From: an uncultured Bacteroidaceae bacterium
GTDB lineage: Bacteria; Bacteroidota; Bacteroidia; Bacteroidales; Bacteroidaceae
Length of the DNA stretch: 59,603 bases
NCBI GenBank assembly: GCA_934426255.1
Contig: CAKRYD010000015.1
Span: forward strand, 1-59,603
Direction of reading: 5' to 3'
Numbering within the stretch: the stretch's first letter is position 1; the number at the start of each line of letters is the position of its first letter. The notes beneath the pieces were generated by a model. The model worked only from the letters and a program-made list of their open reading frames with translations. It did not search any database and was not told the DNA's origin. Positions 34,928 through 43,605 of the stretch are shown here, one piece after another. The position numbers and the translations under genes were made by a program.

Positions 34928-35428
34928 TTACTTGGAAGCTGTCATATTGTTTAACAAGCTGTCAATGTATTCCACCTGCGTGCTGTCGGTCTGCAAGTTC
35001 TTGGCAATGACTTTACCGGCAATCCGGATGGAAAGGTCGGCCACTTCTTCGCGGCTTTGGCGCATTGCTTTTTCGCGCTCGGCGACGATTTGGCGGCGGG
35101 CATCTTCCAAAATTCTATTGCCTTCGGCCGTTGCCTTATCTTTGGCCTCACGTATCATTTTATCACGCGTAGCGGCTGCATCTTTCAGTATCTGCGACTG
35201 TTGCTGGCGGGCGTCCTTTATTATGGCATCGCTTTCGGCCTTGATGTTGGCTAACTTCTCGTTGGCTTCGCGAGCACTTAGCAGAGATTCATCAATGAAT
35301 TTCTTGCGCTCCTCTACCATATTGATGATAGCGGGAAAACCGAATTTGGCCAATATGCCGAACACGACGAGGAATGCTATCAGCATCCAAAACAACAAGC
35401 CGAAATCCGGTGTTAAAAATGACGGCAT
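34928..35428 (-). CDS. atpF: ATP synthase Fo subunit b
   Basis: 166 residues. One N-terminal membrane helix (GLLFWMLIAFLVVFGILAKF) is followed by a long charged coiled coil rich in Ala, Glu, Lys and Arg. This is the peripheral stalk that holds F1 static against the rotating c-ring. Only one b-type gene is present, so the stalk should be a b2 homodimer. It lies 14 bp after atpE. Confidence 0.95.
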   Translation of the reverse strand: MPSFLTPDFGLLFWMLIAFLVVFGILAKFGFPAIINMVEERKKFIDESLLSAREANEKLANIKAESDAIIKDARQQQSQILKDAAATRDKMIREAKDKATAEGNRILEDARRQIVAEREKAMRQSREEVADLSIRIAGKVIAKNLQTDSTQVEYIDSLLNNMTASK

Positions 35429-35442
35429 ATGTATTCAGACAA

Positions 35443-35682
35443 TTAGAGAAGACAAACTACCAATGCGAAGAATGCAGCACCTTCTACCAAGGCTGCAATG
35501 ATAATCATGTTGATGCGGATGTTTCCGGCCATCTCGGGCTGACGTGCAATAGCATCCATTGCATGGGCACCGATATTTCCGATACCTATTCCTGCACCTA
35601 TAGTAGCTAAACCTGCACCTACTGCAGCTCCTAATTTCGCAAGTCCGGCAGCTGCTGCCTGCAACAAAACTAATGATAACAT
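35443..35682 (-). CDS. atpE: ATP synthase Fo subunit c
   Basis: 79 residues forming a two-helix hairpin. Helix 1 has the glycine-rich GAGLATIGAGIGIGNIG, the polar loop has ARQPE, and helix 2 has the ion-carrying carboxylate Glu 67 in ALVEGAAFF. The Gln-in-helix-1 and Glu-Ser/Thr pattern of Na+-driven rings is not seen, so a proton is the more likely coupling ion. This is an inference from motifs only. It lies between atpB and atpF. Confidence 0.96.
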   Translation of the reverse strand: MLSLVLLQAAAAGLAKLGAAVGAGLATIGAGIGIGNIGAHAMDAIARQPEMAGNIRINMIIIAALVEGAAFFALVVCLL

Positions 35683-35712
35683 AATCTTGACTTTTAAATG
35701 TTTATAATATTA

Positions 35713-36798
35713 TTACTTTGATATTTCAGTTGAATGTTCTTCGCCACCCTGATGGGCAAGGCCGATAAATACGGAACTTAACATGGTAAAGACAAATGCT
35801 TGAATGAATGCCACCAATATTTCGAGCAAATCCATAAATATCATCAGCAATACGCTGATAGGTGATATGGCTGCTCCTTTACCCACGCCCATTTGACAAG
35901 TGATAAAAATCACACATGTCAATGATATGGCTACGGCATGTCCACCAAAGATGTTGGCAAACAAACGAATCATCAGGGCAAATGGTTTTGTGAATACGCC
36001 AAAGAGTTCGATTACCGGCAATATGGGAATCGGAGCCTTTAGCCACCAGGGAACATCGGGCCAAAAGATGTCCTTCCAATAGTGTTTGTTGCAGTTGAGA
36101 TTGGTAAGCAACATCGTGCATACGGCCAAGAAGAACGTGATGGCAATATTGCCGGTCAGATTGGCTCCACCGGGAAAAATTGGCACAAGCCCCAACAGAT
36201 TGGAAAGGAATATGAAGAAAAAGACCGTGAGCAAATAAGGAGCGAACCGGCGATAGTGTTTTTCGTCAATGGTTTCCTTGATAATGTCGTTGTAGACAAA
36301 CATAACAAACATTTCAATGAACCCGACAAAACCTTTCGGAGCTTCATCCTGCGGCTTTTTGTTTTTGTACCAATGGGCACAATAAAGGAATATCCATAGT
36401 AGAAGAGCAACTACAATCCACAGCTGCAAGACGTTTTTGGTTATCGATACATCAAGTACACGCTGTTCATTTCCTGCCGCATCTTTTTCGCAGACTTTTC
36501 CATCTTTGTTCAAGTATAGTCCACGGTAAACTCCGTTGGGAGCTTTTCCAAATTCCGACGACATGAATACCTCCCAGCCGTTGGAGCCTTTCACTATTAC
36601 GGGTAAGGGTATGGAAATGTGCTTTCCGTTGATGGACGTGATATGCCATTCGTGCGCATCGCTTGTGTGCTCCATCACCAATTCCTGCACATTGATTTCG
36701 TTGCTGTTTCCTGATGACGCACTTGCCTTTTGAGGCATCACGCCGAGCAGGAATACGAGTCCGAGCAACAGATATTTATACATGAGTCTTATTTTCAT
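35713..36798 (-). CDS. atpB: ATP synthase Fo subunit a, with long N-terminal extracytoplasmic region
   Basis: 361 residues, about 90 longer than the E. coli subunit. A signal-peptide-like helix (YKYLLLGLVFLLGVMPQKASA) precedes about 100 polar residues before the first canonical membrane helix (LQLWIVVALLLWIFLYC). The rest is normal for subunit a. It includes the essential Arg in MIRLFANIFGGHAVAI, which faces the c-ring Glu, and the C-terminal FVFTMLSSVFIGLAHQGG. Extended subunit a is known in Bacteroidota. An internal ATG at 36783 is an alternative start. It overlaps the atpI-like gene by 23 bp. Confidence 0.95.
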   Translation of the reverse strand: MKIRLMYKYLLLGLVFLLGVMPQKASASSGNSNEINVQELVMEHTSDAHEWHITSINGKHISIPLPVIVKGSNGWEVFMSSEFGKAPNGVYRGLYLNKDGKVCEKDAAGNEQRVLDVSITKNVLQLWIVVALLLWIFLYCAHWYKNKKPQDEAPKGFVGFIEMFVMFVYNDIIKETIDEKHYRRFAPYLLTVFFFIFLSNLLGLVPIFPGGANLTGNIAITFFLAVCTMLLTNLNCNKHYWKDIFWPDVPWWLKAPIPILPVIELFGVFTKPFALMIRLFANIFGGHAVAISLTCVIFITCQMGVGKGAAISPISVLLMIFMDLLEILVAFIQAFVFTMLSSVFIGLAHQGGEEHSTEISK

Positions 36799-37198
36799 TC
36801 AGATATCTTTCTATTTGTATATATATGACACTTTCGCTGACAAGCAGTGTGAGAAAAAGGATGCCGAAACCGACTAATGCCGACTTTGAACCTTGTGGGA
36901 CAACGCAATGACAGACAAACAACACGATTCCTCCGAACACGAAGCGCGCCATGGTGTGAATCATGTAGTAACGAGCCATGGCCATAGGGCTGCGATCCAG
37001 CATTTTGAAGTAGATGGCTGCCGAAACGGCCGTATAGAGCAGCAAACTGAATGCCGAAGCAAGAAATATGGTGCTGAACGTTTCGGCAGGAACCGAAAAC
37101 ACACCGACAGCCGTGACTTCAATGGCCACACACGCGGCCACAAAAGCAGTCAGCACCGCTGCCACATATTTTCTTCGCATTTGTCTTGTCTGCTCCAT
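36776..37198 (-). CDS. AtpI-like ATP synthase-associated membrane protein
   Basis: 140 residues from ATG 37198 (a GTG two codons upstream is also open). Four hydrophobic helices fill it, e.g. YVAAVLTAFVAACVAIEVTA near the N-terminus. It occupies the place of the small atpI/hypothetical gene found between atpC and atpB in Bacteroidota. AtpI helps c-ring assembly or Mg2+ uptake in other bacteria. Sequence similarity to classical AtpI is weak by eye, so the role rests mainly on position. It overlaps atpB by 23 bp. Confidence 0.6.
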   Translation of the reverse strand: MEQTRQMRRKYVAAVLTAFVAACVAIEVTAVGVFSVPAETFSTIFLASAFSLLLYTAVSAAIYFKMLDRSPMAMARYYMIHTMARFVFGGIVLFVCHCVVPQGSKSALVGFGILFLTLLVSESVIYIQIERYLNENKTHV

Positions 37199-37210
37199 CG
37201 TCACTTCTGC

Positions 37211-37444
37211 CTATAGCTCCACACAAATCGACACTTCGTTGCCGGCCACGTCTATAAAACCGCCACTAATTTGCATTTGCACCGTATTGCCGGCCTTGTA
37301 GCGCAGTTTGCCGGCTTGCAGGCTCGATATTATGGGCGCATGCTGGTCGAGCACTTCGAATTCGCCTTTCGCACCGGGCACTGTCACCGACTCTGCTTTT
37401 CCTTGATAGAGAATCCTTTCTGGCGAGACAATTGTAAGCTTCAT
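37211..37444 (-). CDS. atpC: ATP synthase F1 subunit epsilon, N-terminal domain only
   Basis: 77 residues, against about 130-140 in E. coli. The sequence covers the N-terminal beta sandwich (MKLTIVSPERILYQGKAES, GEFEVLDQHAPII, GGFIDVAGNEVSI) and then stops. The two-helix C-terminal domain that can insert into F1 and inhibit ATP hydrolysis is absent. Short epsilon subunits are typical of Bacteroidota, so this is not a local truncation. It lies 11 bp after atpD. Confidence 0.93.
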   Translation of the reverse strand: MKLTIVSPERILYQGKAESVTVPGAKGEFEVLDQHAPIISSLQAGKLRYKAGNTVQMQISGGFIDVAGNEVSICVEL

Positions 37445-37455
37445 TTTCTATGCTT

Positions 37456-38988
37456 TTATTTGCCTTTTGCGGCTTCCAGAAGTTTCTTGCCTTTTTCAAT
37501 GGCATCTTCTATGGTGCCGACGTTGAGGAATGCCTGCTCGGGCAGGTCGTCTACTTCGCCATCGAGTATCATATTGAAGCCTTTGATGCAATCTTCAAGC
37601 GACACCATTACACCGGGAAGTCCTGTGAACTGCGATGCTACGGTAAAGGGCTGACTCAAGAAGCGTTGCACACGACGCGCACGATTTACAGTGAGTTTGT
37701 CTTCGTCCGACAGTTCGTCCATTCCGAGAATGGCTATGATGTCTTGCAGCTCGTTGTATTTCTGAAGTATTTGTTTCACGCGCTGGGCGCAATCGTAATG
37801 CTCTTTTCCGATAATGGCTGCATCAAGTATGCGCGACGATGAGGCCAACGGGTCTACAGCCGGATAGATACCGAGCTCTGATATCTTGCGACTCAATACT
37901 GTTGTTGCGTCAAGGTGCGTAAACGTTGTGGCAGGAGCCGGGTCGGTCAAGTCGTCGGCCGGCACGTAAACTGCCTGTATGGATGTAATCGAACCGTCTT
38001 TTGTCGAGGTGATTCGCTCCTGCATGGCACCCATTTCACTGGCCAATGTGGGCTGATATCCAACAGCCGACGGCATGCGCCCCAACAGGGCCGATACTTC
38101 GGCACCAGCTTGTGTAAAACGGAAAATATTGTCGATGAAAAACAAGATATCGCTGGCTTTTCCTTCCCTTGCTCCTTGATCGCGAAACGATTCGGCTACC
38201 GTCAGTCCCGACAGGGCCACCGATGCGCGTGCGCCGGGCGGTTCGTTCATCTGACCATAAACCAAAGTAGCCTGGCTCTTTGCCACTTCGTCATAATCGA
38301 CTTTGGAAAGGTCCCAGTGGCCTTCTTCCATTGACTTCCTGAATGCATCGCCGTATTTGATAACTCCGGCTTCTATCATTTCGCGCAACATATCGTTACC
38401 TTCGCGTGTGCGCTCGCCTACACCGGCTATGACAGAAAATCCGTCGTGTCCCTTGGCCACGTTGTTGATCAGCTCCATTATGAGCACTGTCTTTCCAACT
38501 CCGGCACCTCCGAAGAGACCTACCTTACCACCTTTCACGTAAGGTTCAAGCAGGTCGATCACCTTGATACCTGTTGTCAGCACTTCTTGCGACGTTTTCA
38601 GGTCTTCAAACTTGGGAGGCCTGTGATGGATGGGCGCGGCCGATGCACGTTCAAAGTCTTTCATACCGTCAATAGGGTCACCGGTTACATTGAGCAGGCG
38701 TCCTTTAATCTGGTTGCCCACGGGCATTTTGATGGGTGAGCCTGTCTGCTCCACTTCCAACCCGCGTTGCAAGCCGTCGGTACTATCCATAGCCACGGCA
38801 CGCACGGTGTCTTCACCAATGTGCTGCTGCACTTCGAGCACCAATGGCTTTTCGCCGTTGCCGCGCTCTACCTCTATGGCATCATATATTCTGGGGAGCA
38901 CTTCTTCAGCACTTTTCCCTTCCGTATCAAAGTAGACATCGACTACGGGGCCGACTACTTGTGAAATACGTCCTTTGTTTTCTGGCAT
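37456..38988 (-). CDS. atpD: ATP synthase F1 subunit beta
   Basis: 510 residues, slightly longer than the usual 470. Walker A GGAGVGKTVLIMELI lies near residue 160, with the catalytic Glu in GERTREGND near 190. The signature PAVDPLASSSRILD is near 380. Beta holds the three catalytic nucleotide sites. It is the first atp gene on the minus strand and follows pfkA by only 24 bp, so no separate strong promoter is obvious between them. Confidence 0.98.
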   Translation of the reverse strand: MPENKGRISQVVGPVVDVYFDTEGKSAEEVLPRIYDAIEVERGNGEKPLVLEVQQHIGEDTVRAVAMDSTDGLQRGLEVEQTGSPIKMPVGNQIKGRLLNVTGDPIDGMKDFERASAAPIHHRPPKFEDLKTSQEVLTTGIKVIDLLEPYVKGGKVGLFGGAGVGKTVLIMELINNVAKGHDGFSVIAGVGERTREGNDMLREMIEAGVIKYGDAFRKSMEEGHWDLSKVDYDEVAKSQATLVYGQMNEPPGARASVALSGLTVAESFRDQGAREGKASDILFFIDNIFRFTQAGAEVSALLGRMPSAVGYQPTLASEMGAMQERITSTKDGSITSIQAVYVPADDLTDPAPATTFTHLDATTVLSRKISELGIYPAVDPLASSSRILDAAIIGKEHYDCAQRVKQILQKYNELQDIIAILGMDELSDEDKLTVNRARRVQRFLSQPFTVASQFTGLPGVMVSLEDCIKGFNMILDGEVDDLPEQAFLNVGTIEDAIEKGKKLLEAAKGK

Positions 38989-39012
38989 ATGTATTTTCGT
39001 ATTATTGTTTTT

Positions 39013-39996
39013 CTATATTGACAGTTCGTTCAAGACTTTGATAAGCTCTATGCCGACAGGTTTTTCGCGGTTTACAGCTTCACTGAAAGGAACATAGACC
39101 ACCTCGTCATTGCGGATGCCTATCATGATATTGCGCTGCCCCTGCATAAGAGCTTCGATAGCTCCCACTCCGAGCCGGCTGGCCAATATACGGTCGTAGG
39201 CCGAAGGCGATCCGCCACGTTGCAAATGGCCGAGAATGGATACACGCACGTCAAACTGCGGATATTCCTTGGTCACACGGTTGGCATAATAGAGGGCTCC
39301 GCATTTGGGGCTTTCGCTGACGATGACGATACAGCTGCGCTTGCTCTTGCGAATGCCTCGCTCCATGAATTTCACCAACTGGTCGTTATCTGTGCTATAC
39401 TCGGGTATAATGGCAGCTTCGGCACCGGCGGCTATGGCACTGTTTTGAGCCAAGAAACCGGCATCGCGCCCCATCACTTCAACAAAGAAGATGCGCTCAT
39501 GCGAGTGAGCCGTGTCGCGAATCTTGTCAACACACTGAGTTATGGTGTTCAACGTTGTATCGTAGCCAATAGTGGAATCGGTTCCATACAGGTCATTGTC
39601 GATTGTTCCGGGCAGACCCACGCAAGGGATGTCGTACATTTCGGCAAAATCGCGTGCTCCGGTCAGTGAGCCGTCACCGCCTATCACTATCAGGGCATCT
39701 ACTTCGTGCTCAACCAGCTGGGCGTAGGCTTTCTCCTTGCCTTCGGGCGTGGCAAACTCCTTGGAGCGCGCTGTGCGCAATATGGTTCCGCCGGTCTGGA
39801 TAATGTTGCTCACATCCTCGGTTGTAAAATCTTTTATCTCACCGTTGATGAGGCCGTCATAACCGCGATATATTCCTTTGACGGAATAACCGTTACAAAT
39901 CGCGCTACGGGTCACGGCGCGAATGGCTGCATTCATTCCCGGGGCATCTCCGCCCGACGTAAGAACACCGATTGTCTTGATTTTTGACGATTTCAT
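39013..39996 (-). CDS. pfkA: 6-phosphofructokinase (ATP-dependent)
   Basis: 327 residues, a bacterial-type PfkA. It starts with IGVLTSGGDAPGMNAAIRAV and has GGDGSLTGA for nucleotide binding. GLPGTIDNDL carries the catalytic Asp. The Gly residues in GGDG and PGTIDND are those of ATP-using enzymes, since pyrophosphate-dependent enzymes have Asp and Lys there. It phosphorylates fructose 6-phosphate in glycolysis. A promoter element is visible 25 nt upstream, and atpD follows 24 bp downstream. Confidence 0.96.
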   Translation of the reverse strand: MKSSKIKTIGVLTSGGDAPGMNAAIRAVTRSAICNGYSVKGIYRGYDGLINGEIKDFTTEDVSNIIQTGGTILRTARSKEFATPEGKEKAYAQLVEHEVDALIVIGGDGSLTGARDFAEMYDIPCVGLPGTIDNDLYGTDSTIGYDTTLNTITQCVDKIRDTAHSHERIFFVEVMGRDAGFLAQNSAIAAGAEAAIIPEYSTDNDQLVKFMERGIRKSKRSCIVIVSESPKCGALYYANRVTKEYPQFDVRVSILGHLQRGGSPSAYDRILASRLGVGAIEALMQGQRNIMIGIRNDEVVYVPFSEAVNREKPVGIELIKVLNELSI

Positions 39997-40021
39997 CTTC
40001 TTGATTCTTTACAAACGACTA

Positions 40022-40029
40022 CAAAGATA
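40022..40029 (-). promoter_or_regulatory. Bacteroidota -7 promoter element for pfkA
   Basis: TATCTTTG reads on the minus strand 25 nt before the pfkA ATG. It may also drive the atp operon. Confidence 0.65.
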
Positions 40030-40230
40030 CGAAAAAGACTTAAATAACAGCCACTGACAACAGGATAATTAAGCTTGTAAGTTGGGTCGCTCATGCGTTT
40101 TGAAACAACCATGAAAGTTTTGCCGACATTCAGGATATGGACGTTTCAAAAAAGACACGCCACGCTTTCAATTTGTCAAGCCACCTGTTACAAATGCCAG
40201 CCCACGATTTTGGCCAAAAGGCTTCGAAAT

Positions 40231-40266
40231 AAAAAACAGTCTGTCAGGTGTGAAATCCTAACAGAC
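40231..40266 (-). terminator. Intrinsic terminator of tRNA-Gly
   Basis: On the minus strand GTCTGTTAGG pairs with CCTGACAGAC (one G-T pair) and is followed by six T residues. Confidence 0.85.
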
Positions 40267-40281
40267 CGCCTTTTATGCGTG

Positions 40282-40354
40282 AGCGGTAAACGGGACTCGA
40301 ACCCGCGACCCTCGGCTTGGGAAGCCAATGCTCTACCAACTGAGCCATTACCGC
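40282..40354 (-). tRNA. tRNA-Gly (CCC)
   Basis: A 73 nt cloverleaf on the minus strand. The acceptor is GCGGTAA/TTACCGC. The anticodon loop TTCCCAA is closed by TTGGC/GCCGA with a 5' T-A pair, and the T arm is GCGGG TTCGAGT CCCGT. Anticodon CCC reads GGG. Confidence 0.95.
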
Positions 40355-40367
40355 CTCTTTATGTTTG

Positions 40368-40375
40368 CAAAGTTA
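40368..40375 (-). promoter_or_regulatory. Promoter of tRNA-Gly
   Basis: TAACTTTG on the minus strand lies 13 nt upstream of the tRNA, with TTG 19 nt further upstream (40395-40397). Confidence 0.75.
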
Positions 40376-40410
40376 ATGTTTTTTCCCGACGCGGCAAAAC
40401 AGTGATACGG

Positions 40411-41694
40411 TTATTTCTTTTTTTCATCTTTGGCTTTCGCCTTTTCAGTCTCAGCCTGCTTTTGTTGATCGGCCTGTTTGAGCAGCTCGTCCATTTCAGA
40501 GAATTGTTTTCCCATGTTGAGAAACAGGTAGATGCGATAGAGCGGAGCTGCCCACCGAGCCGAATCTGAGGGACGGTGCTTCCTGTAACTTTCGAAATAA
40601 GGCAGAGCCTTCTGAAACAAGTCCCTGACAGCGGCTTTCTGGCTGTTGTAAGTATTTGCGTCAACATTGGCCTTGATGTTATCATCAATGGCCGTAGCTT
40701 TGTTGAAATAGCAACTGGCAATGTAGTAGTTGGCATCAACGTTGGTACTGTCGTGCGCTATAACATACTGCGACAGAGTGATGCATTCATCGTATTTCTT
40801 CTGGTGAAACAGCACGACACTCTTGGCATATTTATACATCATCTGATTTTCATCGACTTTAATCATGCTGTCGCACAAGGCCAATCCTTTGTCATAATCT
40901 TTGACAGAATTATAGTAGTCAGCCAAACGGGAGAAGAAAAACAGGTCGTTGCCATCGTAGCGCAGGCCCTGCTTCAACTCGTTGACCATATTGGGCATAT
41001 CCTTGAGAGCAGCATACGACAAGGCTTGATATTGGATACAAAGCTTGATGTTGGCCGTATCGCGCATAGCCAGTTTTTCAAAGTTGAACACGCCTTTGAA
41101 ATCGTTGAGCGCATAACTGCACGCCATTGACCAGAATGCGCTGCGCGGCATTTTCGTATCGGTGTTTTGTAGACTGTCAGCAATGAATATCGGTGTGCGT
41201 GTCACATTGATATACATGGAAAAATACTTGTTGGCCTCGGCATACTGTTTTTTTTTCACAAAAAACAATCCGGCATTAAACAGATTGGGACGATACATTG
41301 AAAGTGTCGAACGTATCTTGCCGCGATTCTTAGGCTTGGAACGGCCTTTCTTGTCGGGGCGGCTTTCAAGTTCGTCACACTTGATGAGATTCTCGAATAT
41401 GCCGTAGGTCGAGGAAAAAAGACGAATGGAATCTTCGGTCTTTTGAAGCTGTTTCAAATATAACTTCTTGTTATAATCGTCGTTAATCTTTCTTTGTGCT
41501 TCGGCTCCAAGCAGATATAACTCGGGGTCATTCATCATAGAACTGTCTTTCTTGGCCTTTTCCACGAGGTTTGCGGCCTCATCGTTGCGTCCCGCTTTAA
41601 GCGAGGAACGTATTTGTTTGTATTCTTTGCGCGCAGCGATATCGCTGATGCAAAACGACGCGATTAATGCGGTAATAAGTAAAATACGTTTCAT
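40411..41694 (-). CDS. Exported tetratricopeptide-repeat protein
   Basis: 427 residues from ATG 41694; a TTG two codons upstream is less likely. The signal peptide (ILLITALIASFCISDIAA) is followed by TPR-like helix pairs across most of the protein (FNAGLFFVKKKQYAEANKYFSMYI, DYYNSVKDYDKGLALCDSMI, ANYYIASCYFNKATAID). The last 20 residues are almost all Lys, Glu, Gln and Ala. It is expected to be a periplasmic scaffold. TPR proteins of this type are common in Bacteroidales without a known job, and none is assigned. It has its own promoter. Confidence 0.75.
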   Translation of the reverse strand: MKRILLITALIASFCISDIAARKEYKQIRSSLKAGRNDEAANLVEKAKKDSSMMNDPELYLLGAEAQRKINDDYNKKLYLKQLQKTEDSIRLFSSTYGIFENLIKCDELESRPDKKGRSKPKNRGKIRSTLSMYRPNLFNAGLFFVKKKQYAEANKYFSMYINVTRTPIFIADSLQNTDTKMPRSAFWSMACSYALNDFKGVFNFEKLAMRDTANIKLCIQYQALSYAALKDMPNMVNELKQGLRYDGNDLFFFSRLADYYNSVKDYDKGLALCDSMIKVDENQMMYKYAKSVVLFHQKKYDECITLSQYVIAHDSTNVDANYYIASCYFNKATAIDDNIKANVDANTYNSQKAAVRDLFQKALPYFESYRKHRPSDSARWAAPLYRIYLFLNMGKQFSEMDELLKQADQQKQAETEKAKAKDEKKK

Positions 41695-41714
41695 CTGCAA
41701 TCATTTATGGTTTG

Positions 41715-41722
41715 CAAAGATA
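41715..41722 (-). promoter_or_regulatory. Bacteroidota -7 promoter element for the TPR gene
   Basis: TATCTTTG followed by C on the minus strand, 20 nt before the ATG at 41694. Confidence 0.65.
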
Positions 41723-41885
41723 GCCAATTCGGTACTATTCACGTTTGTACAGAAAATAAATAAGGTGAAGATTCGATAAAATGCCCCTTCACACGACAAT
41801 AGCAAGCCGGTGAAGGTTTAAATAGAATGCGAAGATTACTTTTTAGACGCTCTGACAGAAGCAGCAGATGTAGGACAAAGCCGTG

Positions 41886-42278
41886 TCAGCGCATTCTCCA
41901 TTGACCGTCAATGCACACCAAGGGCAGCATCACGTCTTCAGTGCTGTCGTTGGCATAAACCAATTGAAGATAGACGAGCGCCGACGAATCACCACTGATA
42001 TCAGAACGAAGATGGCGCAGGGATTTCAACGAGCCAAACTCCTTTTTTTTCGCCACAACCATTTGCTTATAAAGCACAAGCATCTGTTTCTTATAGGCTT
42101 CCGTGGCACTGTCGCACGAAGCCATGCCACGAATGTATTCATCGTATCGCCCATCGGCCAAACAGCGCACATAATGAATAGCAACCTCTCCGGGATCGGA
42201 CGGCAATGAAGCATCACGACTGCCACACGATGACAACAAGAGGACAGACAAAGCGGATAAGAAAACGAAAAGTTTCAT
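41886..42278 (-). CDS. Small lipoprotein, DUF4878-like
   Basis: 130 residues. The signal peptide ends in the lipobox LLSSC. A compact domain follows, with GEVAIHYVRCLADGRYDEYI near the start, a basic helix in the middle (YKQMVVAKKKEFG) and the final strand VMLPLVCIDGQWRMR. This is the pattern of NTF2-like DUF4878 lipoproteins, whose role is unknown. It lies 6 bp downstream of der on the same strand, so it is probably the tail of the DUF177-rpmF-fabH-era-der operon. Confidence 0.6.
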   Translation of the reverse strand: MKLFVFLSALSVLLLSSCGSRDASLPSDPGEVAIHYVRCLADGRYDEYIRGMASCDSATEAYKKQMLVLYKQMVVAKKKEFGSLKSLRHLRSDISGDSSALVYLQLVYANDSTEDVMLPLVCIDGQWRMR

Positions 42279-42284
42279 CAGCGA

Positions 42285-43598
42285 TTATTTTTGGCGGATG
42301 AATATACGGATGGGAGTACCACAGAAATCCCATTGGGCACGTATCTTGTTTTCAAGGAAACGATAATACGGTTCTTTGACATATTGTGGTAAATTGGCAT
42401 AGAAAACAAACGTTGGAATCTGCGTGTCGGGAATCTGAGAACAGTATTTTATCTTGATGTACTTCCCCTTGTTGGAAGCAGGAGGATAAGCCTCGATAAT
42501 GGGCAACATATACTCGTTGAGCTTAGAGGTAGAAATACGCTTCTTGCGATTGAGGTAAACGTTCTTGGCTGTTTCCAATACCTTGTATATATGCTGACTG
42601 GTCAGAGCCGAACCAAAAACAATGGGGAAATCAACAAACGGAGCCATGCGGCTGTGTATGGCATCTTCATAGGACTTGATGACCTTTGAACTCTTGTCTT
42701 GCACAAGATCCCACTTGTTTACAAAAACAACAAGGCTCTTATTATTGCGCTGAACCAACTGGAAAATATTCATATCCTGTGACTCTATGCCACGCTGAGA
42801 ATCAATCAACAGAATACAGACATCAGAATTTTCGATGGCACGGATAGAACGCATTACGGAAAAATATTCCAAGTCCTCATTTACTTTGTTTTTCTTGCGT
42901 ATGCCAGCCGTATCGACTAAAAAAAAGTCGAAACCGAATTTTGTATAGCGCGTATAAATGGAATCGCGGGTGGTGCCGGCAATATTGGTCACAATATTAC
43001 GCTCTTCGCCTATGAAAGCATTGATCAGACTGCTTTTGCCCACATTGGGACGCCCTACGACAGCAAAGCGAGGTATTTCAAGTTCTTCAGTTTCGCTTTT
43101 ATCTTCTTTGAACTTAGATACAATCAAATCAAGAAGGTCGCCCGTACCGCTACCTGTCAAAGAAGAGATGCAAAAAGGCTCGCCTAGACCAAACGAATAG
43201 AATTCGGCTGCATTGTAACGCAAGCTATTGTTATCTGTTTTATTGGCAACAACAATGACTGGTTTGTCTGAGCGCCGCAAGATGGCCGCTACTTCGTTAT
43301 CCCAATCGGTTATGCCGTTATTGACATCAACCAAAAAAAGAATCACATCACACTCTTGCGTAGCAATAACTACCTGCTTGCGTATTTCATCCTCAAAAAT
43401 ATCATCGGTGTTGACAACCCAGCCTCCGGTATCCACTACCGAAAATTCCTTGCCACACCACTCCACCTTGCCATACTGACGATCACGAGTAGTACCGGCA
43501 ATATCACTCACAATGGCATGACGAGTCTTTGTCAAACGATTAAAAAGGGTCGACTTGCCCACATTGGGACGTCCTACTATAGCAACTAAATTTTCCAT
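42285..43598 (-). CDS. der: Ribosome-assembly GTPase Der (EngA)
   Basis: 437 residues from ATG 43598. It has two tandem GTPase domains, the hallmark of Der. G1 GRPNVGKSTLF is near residue 10 with DTGGW (G3) and NKTD (G4). The second G1, GRPNVGKSSLI, is near 183 with DTAGI and NKWD. A C-terminal KH-like domain ends in FCGTPIRIFIRQK. Der is needed for maturation of the 50S subunit. It follows era by 7 bp. Confidence 0.97.
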   Translation of the reverse strand: MENLVAIVGRPNVGKSTLFNRLTKTRHAIVSDIAGTTRDRQYGKVEWCGKEFSVVDTGGWVVNTDDIFEDEIRKQVVIATQECDVILFLVDVNNGITDWDNEVAAILRRSDKPVIVVANKTDNNSLRYNAAEFYSFGLGEPFCISSLTGSGTGDLLDLIVSKFKEDKSETEELEIPRFAVVGRPNVGKSSLINAFIGEERNIVTNIAGTTRDSIYTRYTKFGFDFFLVDTAGIRKKNKVNEDLEYFSVMRSIRAIENSDVCILLIDSQRGIESQDMNIFQLVQRNNKSLVVFVNKWDLVQDKSSKVIKSYEDAIHSRMAPFVDFPIVFGSALTSQHIYKVLETAKNVYLNRKKRISTSKLNEYMLPIIEAYPPASNKGKYIKIKYCSQIPDTQIPTFVFYANLPQYVKEPYYRFLENKIRAQWDFCGTPIRIFIRQK

Positions 43599-43605
43599 TA
43601 TCTGA

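Larger units (their letters stand above)
39997..40281. other. Intergenic region between pfkA and tRNA-Gly
   Basis: Contains the pfkA promoter element and, on the tRNA side, the tRNA-Gly terminator at 40231-40266. No gene is visible in the ~200 bp between them; the open frame there runs across the tRNA and is not credible. Confidence 0.7.

Noticed and set aside
35443..35682. Na+-driven ATP synthase
   Set aside because: Subunit c lacks the Gln and Glu-Ser/Thr ligand pattern expected for sodium; a proton is the simpler reading.
37211..37444. Truncated or frameshifted atpC pseudogene
   Set aside because: The stop is clean, the next gene follows closely, and short epsilon subunits are normal in this phylum.
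40093..40569. A 158-codon plus-strand frame
   Set aside because: It runs across tRNA-Gly and its terminator and into the antisense of the TPR gene, so it is not a credible gene.
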